Below, in pieces: positions 7,101-11,233 of a DNA stretch of 11,233 nt. The notes under the pieces were generated by a model that ran no database searches, was not told where the DNA came from, and worked only from the letters and a program-made list of their open reading frames with translations. The DNA is taken from NCBI GenBank assembly GCA_045643185.1, contig JAZUKH010000212.1, positions 1 to 11,233 of the forward strand, written 5' to 3'. Both the position numbers and the translations under genes were made by a program. Position 1 is the stretch's first letter, and each line of letters begins with the position of its first letter. This DNA is from RGIG464 sp045643185. Lineage in GTDB: Bacteria; Myxococcota_A; Bradymonadia; UBA4248.

Positions 7101-7528
7101 TGATCGCCGTCTCACACCTGATGGCCAACATCATTGACCCAGACCGCGTCTGGCATACTGGCGCCTTCGACCACCTCTCGTTCGTCGTGACCGTGCTGGC
7201 CTGCGTCAACGCCTTCAATCAGTGCGACCCCACCGAGTCGTTCAACCACATGTTTTATCGCCTGCTCGAGACCGACACGCACAAGACGACCAACCTGCTC
7301 AAGCTCTTCCAGGTCGGCTATGCCATGTTCCGCCCTGATCCGGGCACGCACGTCTGGTGCGAAAGCGATTGCCACAAAGGTTTGCTGGACTTCGCCTACG
7401 ATTTCTTTACCGACAAGGATCGCGGCGTAGAACGCATTTACGAGATCATCGACTTCACGATCTGGGGCATCGACCGACGCCCCGAAGACTGGCGTCCCGA
7501 AGACGCCTCCTGGCAACTTGGTTACTAA
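4184..7528 (+). CDS. Very large predicted lipoprotein, unknown family, first gene of the plus-strand cluster
   Basis: The protein has 1114 residues. A basic, hydrophobic signal peptide ends in SNTAC, making Cys28 the likely lipidated residue; the lipobox is non-canonical at -3. The mature chain appears mostly alpha-helical, with many Leu/Asp-rich helices (for example DLDLVDRLMPQLLELAQ) that suggest a helical solenoid. An Asp-rich loop, DQDHDGTADG (258-267), resembles a calcium-binding EF-hand or thrombospondin-type loop. Ten mature cysteines come in close pairs (489/493, 507/511, 667/673, 1007/1014, 1059/1063), so disulfides are likely. The first four form a twin CxxxC pattern. The first few hundred bases are richer in A/T and use more A/T-ending codons than the rest. 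I recognise no family. The stop codon is 36 bases before the ATG of the FadL-like gene, implying co-transcription and perhaps a joint function. Confidence 0.88.
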   Translation: MKQKKLGIFKKSLLCVFLATASLSNTACLEDLDPQRTEIQRGSFGTELHRILALNTVNSPVYGDEVHTRTFENYRKQFIEVADAIAIEEDLGDLNQVFRNIVPLYENQLYPGTLRKAATLMDEWRQDPAAVDALAYFVGSPTLLKNAERANLPARIFSYDEIAKVTKQLLDMLLEDTDKTYNATTQIVKALSIELKDLEYDSEPSRFLYRTIDLLTRSDDIYDPAMSIEPQEAVRINDTGWPDIIELDGTRVYPPFVDQDHDGTADGNLYGYYTIESGGRISPYQTIQGTSSYFSLDADGHLSRFDKPVFQYFDLQKTPLAYLIREADELLLDNTLDDLLRATHTLLGDGQTYTDEHGEYVGFSKTSGVSQLASALFATLDHDSVGPNFEAVIHLLNEHPDEMARLIDDVDKILDIVDETETDLAKDLDLVDRLMPQLLELAQEPGLLSDLLIALDDPMTAKLGPIMADLLERRNTLITYDPDSAWAQCANQCHAQYAIGTNDHFDCIVACDPDQILGTAKVDRTQPESEENRSLFQRITHLMWETSKQPYDVYTEKLVVSDVDMTDVGKALGKLIVFDNLAESYLHTITGKLALEEHLSATFINLADILHIEASTVASLFTWITENLFKIKLSLYPTTAEVTRLFNMNAISSQNELYTFDLNVATCKDGRSCAKANADTLFALEATGMVDALYPVVKVFNNHNKSALFAQIVATLFEYYPSGDYPHTLADGKPMPVQYANFRSFEPILQRALAETPVIEDLGKVSDILLNMQLSDGSKLLDRFADYVTYLLTPDPKLKNAFGQNSTKDPKGQVIAPLSPAYLYIDAIRSIADVSDAHPELSDQLSNGLEGLMRVTIKTTQDPTGKVVFEKPAGIHLLATVIELLHTLYLEQTEKNNRTAWVNDDMIPGVQNLFSNRIVYSYFDLLAKLDHDNGLENFRKLVLWLMESGSQTPTILTGSAYLLFSWLLEQNHLIAVSHLMANIIDPDRVWHTGAFDHLSFVVTVLACVNAFNQCDPTESFNHMFYRLLETDTHKTTNLLKLFQVGYAMFRPDPGTHVWCESDCHKGLLDFAYDFFTDKDRGVERIYEIIDFTIWGIDRRPEDWRPEDASWQLGY

Positions 7529-7564
7529 AGCCCATTTCTTGCTACGACTCCGCTTATGCCTGCT

Positions 7565-8926
7565 ATGAAAAGATCACTCGCCCTTGCCAGTTTTGTGTTT
7601 GCGCTGTTGACGAGCGCGCCCGCGTTTGCCGGCGGCCTTTTTTTGCCGTTGGGCGGCGTCATGCCGAACGGCCGCGCCGGTGCCGTCACCGCAGGCGCAC
7701 GAGATCCCAACGCGATCCAGTATAACCCGGCCCTCATCGCGCTGACCGAAGGACACCAGCTCCTCGTCGACATCCAGTACGCGATGCTCCAACTCTCGTA
7801 TCAGCGCGCCTCCGAAACGACGCGAAATGGCACACAGCTCGACTTCGACCCCGTCGAAAACCTCGCGCCCGGCGTCACGATCCCACAGATCCTCTTCACG
7901 ACCGACTTTAACACCGACGAGTTTGGACTTGGTGTCGGTCTCTTTCCGCCCAACTCGGCGCCCGCACGCTTTCCCACGAACGGCGCGCAGCGATACACCA
8001 TCGTCGACATGGCCAACACGATCGCCTTCACGACCGAAGCCGCCTTTTCATGGCGACCGCATCCGCGTTTCTCGATCGGTGCCGGCATCCAAAACGTCAC
8101 CTTCGTCTTTCACGGCGCCGGTATTTCCAGCACCTACCTCGGCGTCTTCGGCGAGCCCAATGACGCCGAACTCGATAGTCTCATCGCCATTAATGCCTCC
8201 GACTACTTCACGCCCAGTGCCAACTTCGGCCTCTGGTACAACCCCGTCGACGGCTTCGAGATCGCCGCATCGTTCCAGCTCTTCGCGGACTGCAAATCCA
8301 AAAACGGCACGTTCAAAGCCGCCGTTCCCGACCACTATGCCTACGAGATCACGACGCTCTCAAGCAATAAGATGGACATCAGTCTGTCGCTGCCATGGAC
8401 GCTGCGTTTTGCGCTCCGTTACGCCTACAAAGACGTCTTCGACATCGAACTGGACGCCCGCTACGACCGCTGGTCGCGCCACAAAGAGATCGTCGTCTAC
8501 CCACATGACGTCTATTTGACGACCAACGCCCTCGTCGATGACGTCCACGTCGACGATTTTCACCTGCCGCGCAACATGAAAGACACCTGGGGACTCAGCC
8601 TGGGCGCAGACTGGCATATTCTGCCAAATCGTTTTACACTACGCGCCGGCTTTGGCTACGAATCCGGTGCCGCACACGATGAAGACTACTCAGCCTTTCT
8701 CTACGACACCGACAAATTCATGCCCACCATCGGTTTTTCGGTCGACGTCGCCTTCGTGCGCCTCGACTTTTCGTTCGTTCACGTTCAACAGCGCTCCAAA
8801 AACATCACACAGGGCACTTATAAGCAATATAATCTCGTCTATCCCGAGGCCGCTCTGGCCACCAACAACGGCCAATACAAGTCTTTCTACGATCTGATCG
8901 GACTCGGAGCCGTCTTTAAATTTTAG
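7565..8926 (+). CDS. FadL/OmpP1-like outer-membrane transporter
   Basis: I choose the ATG at 7565 (453 residues) over an in-frame ATG at 7556, because it gives a clean signal peptide, MKRSLALASF... ending AFA at residue 22; neither start has a clear Shine-Dalgarno sequence. The mature N-terminus (GGLFLPLGG, then GRAGAVTAGARDPNAIQYNPA, Asn54-Pro55-Ala56) matches the FadL hatch region, where a G-A-x-A-x-A-x-D-x-x-x-x-x-x-NPA pattern is conserved. The rest alternates polar and hydrophobic residues as a long beta-barrel does, and the last residue is Phe (GAVFKF), the usual barrel-assembly signal. Length is near that of E. coli FadL. FadL-family barrels let hydrophobic molecules such as fatty acids or aromatic compounds cross the outer membrane. 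The substrate here is unknown. The gene sits between two lipoprotein genes on the same strand. Confidence 0.88.
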   Translation: MKRSLALASFVFALLTSAPAFAGGLFLPLGGVMPNGRAGAVTAGARDPNAIQYNPALIALTEGHQLLVDIQYAMLQLSYQRASETTRNGTQLDFDPVENLAPGVTIPQILFTTDFNTDEFGLGVGLFPPNSAPARFPTNGAQRYTIVDMANTIAFTTEAAFSWRPHPRFSIGAGIQNVTFVFHGAGISSTYLGVFGEPNDAELDSLIAINASDYFTPSANFGLWYNPVDGFEIAASFQLFADCKSKNGTFKAAVPDHYAYEITTLSSNKMDISLSLPWTLRFALRYAYKDVFDIELDARYDRWSRHKEIVVYPHDVYLTTNALVDDVHVDDFHLPRNMKDTWGLSLGADWHILPNRFTLRAGFGYESGAAHDEDYSAFLYDTDKFMPTIGFSVDVAFVRLDFSFVHVQQRSKNITQGTYKQYNLVYPEAALATNNGQYKSFYDLIGLGAVFKF

Positions 8927-8932
8927 TCGCGA

Positions 8933-8947
8933 CGCCGCACCACGGCG
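8933..8947 (+). other. Short GC hairpin between the FadL-like gene and the next lipoprotein
   Basis: CGCCG and CGGCG form perfect five-base arms around a five-base loop just after the FadL-like stop codon. No U-run follows at once, so read-through into the next gene is expected. It could modulate transcript levels or be incidental. Confidence 0.25.
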
Positions 8948-8986
8948 CCAATAATGGATATTCAACTCTTTTTTGTAGAACACACC

Positions 8987-10540
8987 ATGAAACACTCAGC
9001 AAACTTGTTACGTCTTCTTCCCCTGGCCTTTGCCGCATCCCTCTTCGTCGTCGGCTGCCAGGATGACTCCGACAACACTACGACCGATCCAAATTCTGGC
9101 AAGACTGACCAGGACTCAGGCAAGACCGACCAGGACTCAGGCAAGACCGACCAAGACTCAGGCAAGACTGACCAAGACTCAGGCAAGACCGATCAGGAGA
9201 CTGACCCTGGCACCACGACCGATCCGAACGCCGTCGTCACCGACAAGGTCATCATGCCCGACAAATACAGCGCCGGCCTCGAATTTGGTCATCGCGAAAA
9301 CCTCGTCGACGCCACCGACCTTATTGATACCGCCAACCACCGACTGCTGTTGTCCGAAAAAGTCTTGACCACGCTCACCGAACGCGGTGTCTGCGAGATC
9401 AAAGACGGCGACATCACCCTGCATGACATCAAATTGACAGGTGCCACGCTCAACATCAACGGCTACAAATTCGACGAAAAAGGCATCAAGACCATTCACA
9501 TCAAAAACTGCCTCTTCGATGGCGACCAGCAAAAGCTCAATTTCCTGATCCAAGTCCAGGAAGGCGGCGAACGCGGCTGGACTAACTACAAGCCCATTTA
9601 CGTCGATCACTGTGAATTCACGGGCGAATTCGTCAACGGCAATATGGTCATGGGCGCCTCCCTCCACCTCGCAGACTGCCTCGCCCACGACTTCGGCGGC
9701 GACGCGTTCGACATGGACGCCCCATACGGCAGCCGTACGCGCCTCTACGCCTACAACGGCGGCATGGGCAACTTCTACAACGGCAATACGACCGATCAAA
9801 AAAACGACGCACACGCCGACTTCATCCAATCCTCCGGACAATTCACCAAAAATCACCCCGGTGAAACGTCCAAAGTTGTGATCCGCGCCTGTCGTTCCGA
9901 CATGATCCAGCACGTGGACGTGAACAACAAACTCTATCTCTCCAACGCAGCCAGCTACAACGATTGCGACTACGGCGACATCGACCTCGACATTCAAAAC
10001 ATGTGGGCGCAGGGCGGTTCCATGACCTATCGTTTTGAACTCAGCGGCGATTACAAGATCACAGGCAAAGCCACCGGCCTCGTCGCAGGCTGCATCAACA
10101 TGTGGGGCACATCGCACAAATCTGACGGCAACGTCCTCGTCGATTACAGCGTCGAAAGCGCCGACAAACTGCTCGTCGGCTCCGTCTGGGCCTCCGACCG
10201 CGTCTATGTCAGCGCAACGAACTACACCAACGAGCCGCGCGAGTTCAAGATCGTCACCGACAAAGCCGAATATGCCAACATCACGCTCGAAGCCTGTCCG
10301 CTTCAGACCGATTTCGTCGACATGAAGACCAAAGCCTATGAAGACTACACGCCCATCGCCTTCTCGTCCTTCCCGTTCGACCGACTCTACGCCTTCCAGA
10401 CCGAGGGCGCCTCATGGGTCAAAGTCTACGACACCACAGGCGACGACGACATCCTCGTCCGAACACAGCTCCTCTCTGACGCCACCAACACGGCCATCTA
10501 CCCCGACGATCAAGTCACCCAAGTCTTGACGCACAAATAA
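8987..10540 (+). CDS. Surface lipoprotein with a 7-residue-repeat linker and beta-helix-like domain
   Basis: I choose the ATG at 8987 (517 residues) rather than the in-frame ATG at 8954, because only the former puts a lysine-containing N-terminus before the hydrophobic stretch. The lipobox VVGC makes Cys24 the lipidated residue. Residues 37-71 are five copies of SGKTDQD or close variants, flanked by Thr/Asp-rich sequence, forming a hydrophilic stalk. From about residue 140, short strands recur with the same pattern: IHIKNCLFDGD, IYVDHCEFTGE, LHLADCLAHDF. Their cysteines (175, 209, 231) occupy equivalent places, like a stacked ladder in a right-handed beta-helix. AHADFIQ (275-281) resembles a motif often seen in pectate-lyase-like helices. 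A carbohydrate-binding or lyase-type role is possible, but I cannot name catalytic residues. The last 100 residues look like a separate small beta domain. It is the third gene of the cluster, 60 bases after the FadL-like gene. Confidence 0.87.
   Translation: MKHSANLLRLLPLAFAASLFVVGCQDDSDNTTTDPNSGKTDQDSGKTDQDSGKTDQDSGKTDQDSGKTDQETDPGTTTDPNAVVTDKVIMPDKYSAGLEFGHRENLVDATDLIDTANHRLLLSEKVLTTLTERGVCEIKDGDITLHDIKLTGATLNINGYKFDEKGIKTIHIKNCLFDGDQQKLNFLIQVQEGGERGWTNYKPIYVDHCEFTGEFVNGNMVMGASLHLADCLAHDFGGDAFDMDAPYGSRTRLYAYNGGMGNFYNGNTTDQKNDAHADFIQSSGQFTKNHPGETSKVVIRACRSDMIQHVDVNNKLYLSNAASYNDCDYGDIDLDIQNMWAQGGSMTYRFELSGDYKITGKATGLVAGCINMWGTSHKSDGNVLVDYSVESADKLLVGSVWASDRVYVSATNYTNEPREFKIVTDKAEYANITLEACPLQTDFVDMKTKAYEDYTPIAFSSFPFDRLYAFQTEGASWVKVYDTTGDDDILVRTQLLSDATNTAIYPDDQVTQVLTHK
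9095..9199 (+). repeat. Five 21-bp tandem repeats encoding the SGKTDQD linker
   Basis: Units start at 9095, 9116, 9137, 9158 and 9179. They differ mainly at silent third positions (ACT/ACC, CAG/CAA), except that the last unit ends in Glu. The in-frame length means copy-number change would lengthen or shorten the stalk without a frameshift. Confidence 0.95.
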
Positions 10541-10542
10541 TG

Positions 10543-10578
10543 AACCTGTTTACGATTTCATAACGGTTTATATATTTT
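10543..10578 (+). terminator. Weak terminator-like stem with T-rich tail behind the last gene
   Basis: AACC-T-GTT (10543-10550) can pair with AACGGTT (10562-10568) with one bulged base, and TATATATTTT follows. The stem is short and the tail interrupted, so termination is only a guess. Confidence 0.25.
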
Positions 10579-10636
10579 GGGGAGGGGAAAGCCTTCCCCT
10601 ACGCGGCTATTGGCCATGCCAATACGCCGCTACCCC
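10579..10636 (+). repeat. Intergenic palindromic repeat element, copy B (58 bp)
   Basis: The order is GGGG, hairpin AGGGGAA-AGCC-TTCCCCT (10583-10600), ACGCGGCTATT, inner palindrome, AATACGCCGCTACCCC (10621-10636). The inner stem pairs 10603-10614 with 10618-10630 (12 pairs, one bulge, CAT loop). The parts match copy A at 2553-2650 read on its minus strand, but the inner palindrome is only nine bases between the shared TATT and AATA. The element begins 38 bases after the stop codon of the lipoprotein gene, in the same orientation. Confidence 0.8.
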
Positions 10637-10683
10637 TTCACCTGGCAGGGCCTTCGACCGATTGAACAGCCATCGGCACGCGG

Positions 10684-10709
10684 TTGGTTGCGCCTATTGG
10701 TTGCGCCTA
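10684..10709. repeat. Perfect 13-bp tandem duplication
   Basis: TTGGTTGCGCCTA occurs twice head to tail (10684-10696 and 10697-10709). It is followed directly by the 12-base palindrome CCTACATGTAGG (10706-10717), which overlaps the end of the second unit. Confidence 0.9.
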
Positions 10710-10826
10710 CATGTAGGTACTGCTACATTCCCCCACTATTATATATTGCCAGGCACATGTTCAAACGTGACAGGTTTTTTGAAAAAAACACAGTTAAGGT
10801 TCAGCTAGAGCTATTATTCGTTATAG

Positions 10827-10872
10827 CTTTTGCCCTTATTCTTGAACTTTTGCGCTTATTCTTGAACTTTTG
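10827..10872. repeat. 20-bp tandem duplication plus partial third unit
   Basis: Two 20-base units (10827-10846 and 10847-10866) differ at one position, and six bases of a third unit follow. The unit begins CTTTTGC and ends TTCTTGAA. It lies just upstream of a cluster of GC-rich palindromes. Confidence 0.9.
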
Positions 10873-10873
10873 A

Positions 10874-10889
10874 GCAGGCCTGGGCCTGC
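10874..10889. repeat. Perfect GC-rich inverted repeat
   Basis: GCAGGCC and GGCCTGC are perfect seven-base arms with a two-base centre. Confidence 0.85.
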
Positions 10890-10897
10890 GGCGCGCA

Positions 10898-10942
10898 GGG
10901 GGCAGGAAGAGACGCGCGGTCCGCACGTCTCTACCGGCCCCC
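10898..10942. repeat. Imperfect palindrome with GAGACG/CGTCTC core
   Basis: Arms of about 22 bases pair with three mismatches: GGGGGC with GCCCCC outside, AGAGACG with CGTCTCT in the middle, GCGG with CCGC inside. The right arm carries CGTCTCTACCGG, close to CGTCTCTACGGA in the inner palindrome of copy A, suggesting a shared module. Confidence 0.8.
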
Positions 10943-10966
10943 TTGCATCCTCCCGCGCTCTTTTGT

Positions 10967-11009
10967 CGGCCGTGTGGAACTCGCTTCGCTCAAACATGCC
11001 ACACGGCCG
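10967..11009. repeat. Perfect 11-bp inverted repeat, 21-base loop
   Basis: CGGCCGTGTGG (10967-10977) and CCACACGGCCG (10999-11009) pair perfectly. The loop contains CTCGCTTCGCTC. No T-run follows, so a terminator role is not supported. Confidence 0.9.
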
Positions 11010-11069
11010 TACCAAAACCAGGAACAGTTAAGGCAGATCATCGTAAACTAAATTTTGGAGTCGGCGGCT

Positions 11070-11094
11070 GCGACGACGTACCACGTTACGTCGC
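11070..11094. repeat. Nested palindrome
   Basis: GCGACG pairs with CGTCGC, and inside it ACGT pairs with ACGT around ACC, with two unpaired bases on one side. Confidence 0.65.
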
Positions 11095-11132
11095 TACACT
11101 TCGGCTTCGGACAAATCGCGCACGCTCGCCCC

Positions 11133-11174
11133 AATCTCAGCCTGCTTGCCTTCGCCTTCGCTACGGCTGAGATT
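11133..11174. repeat. Perfect 10-bp inverted repeat, 22-base loop
   Basis: AATCTCAGCC (11133-11142) and GGCTGAGATT (11165-11174) pair perfectly. The loop is pyrimidine-rich with CTTCGCCTTCGCT, resembling the CGCTTCGCT loop of the stem at 10967-11009. A small stem, GTAAT/ATTAC (11179-11197), follows. Confidence 0.9.
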
Positions 11175-11233
11175 AACAGTAATCTTAAGCCTATTACATG
11201 TTTAGAGACGACTATATTTTGATTAAACGAAGC

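Larger units (their letters stand above)
10541..11233. other. Repeat-dense intergenic region without a convincing gene
   Basis: About 690 bases to the window end carry no ORF with protein-like composition. The stretch holds a second copy of the intergenic palindromic element (10579-10636), two short tandem duplications, and at least five further inverted repeats listed separately. I found no tRNA, rRNA or CRISPR pattern. A 38-codon hydrophobic ORF at 10757-10873 exists but overlaps a 20-bp duplication. Confidence 0.75.

Noticed and set aside
7827..8519. 230-codon ORF in another plus frame of the FadL-like gene
   Set aside because: The translation is a Ser/Thr/Pro/Arg-rich frame-shifted shadow, while the main frame has clear FadL features and a barrel-type C-terminus.
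9179..10117. 312-codon ORF on the minus strand inside the beta-helix lipoprotein gene
   Set aside because: Same cause: an antisense shadow of C-ending codons. The composition is Val/Ala/Asp-rich and low in complexity, with no start signal.
10757..10873. 38-codon ORF with a hydrophobic C-terminal half (MFKRDRFFEKN...)
   Set aside because: It has an AGG a few bases upstream and could be a small membrane peptide. However, the hydrophobic half is built by a 20-bp duplication that does not preserve frame, and the region is otherwise repeat debris. Conservation would be needed to revive it.
10790..11033. ACAGTTAAGG present twice (10790-10799 and 11024-11033)
   Set aside because: A ten-base match in about 700 bases is not rare enough by chance, and the flanks do not match.
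10898..11174. Array of palindromes as an integron-like attC cassette region
   Set aside because: No pairs of RYYYAAC/GTTRRRY core sites at the expected spacing, no cassette ORFs between the stems and no integrase in the window.
10579..11197. Palindrome cluster as a CRISPR array
   Set aside because: Stems differ in sequence and spacing, and there is no regularly repeated unit with unique spacers.

Overview
The window looks like chromosomal DNA of a Gram-negative bacterium with an outer membrane. Nearly every gene encodes an envelope protein: three lipoproteins, one FadL-type outer-membrane barrel, one secreted glycine-rich protein and one membrane-anchored metallophosphoesterase. The Cys-rich lipoprotein, the large lipoprotein of unknown family and the Asp/Thr/Lys linker repeats recall Myxococcota/Bradymonadia-type genomes. 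That is an impression from protein style, not a database match, so the taxonomic call is weak. I see no rRNA, tRNA, CRISPR array, transposase or phage gene.

Layout. Bases 1-62 are a heptanucleotide tandem repeat, cut by the window edge, that contains the stop codon of the first gene. Three genes lie on the minus strand: a Cys-rich lipoprotein (60-1076), a secreted Gly-rich protein (1140-2393) and a YkuE/YaeI-like metallophosphoesterase (2650-3870). A possible small membrane ORF (3891-4079) precedes the last of these. They diverge, around 4080-4183, from three plus-strand genes that look like one transcription unit: a 1114-residue lipoprotein (4184-7528), a FadL/OmpP1-like barrel (7565-8926) and a lipoprotein with a 7-residue-repeat linker and a beta-helix-like domain (8987-10540). 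The divergent region holds a good sigma70-type promoter reading toward the minus strand, with a perfect palindrome over its -35 box, and an inverted repeat touching the start codon of the 1114-residue lipoprotein.

Bases 10541-11233 have no convincing gene and are packed with palindromes and short duplications. One of these (10579-10636) is related to an element lying directly behind the phosphoesterase gene (2553-2650). Both have an AGGGGRA/TYCCCCT hairpin, an ACGCGNCTATT box, a variable inner palindrome and an identical 16-base AATACGCCGCTACCCC end. The inner palindrome of the first copy shares its GAGACG/CGTCTC core with a separate element at 10898-10942. The window therefore seems to hold a modular family of intergenic palindromic repeats.

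How the genes might work together. The plus-strand cluster (lipoprotein, barrel, surface lipoprotein) is a plausible outer-membrane module for moving or processing a hydrophobic or surface compound, but the substrate is unknown. The minus-strand genes look like general envelope functions and share no obvious pathway.
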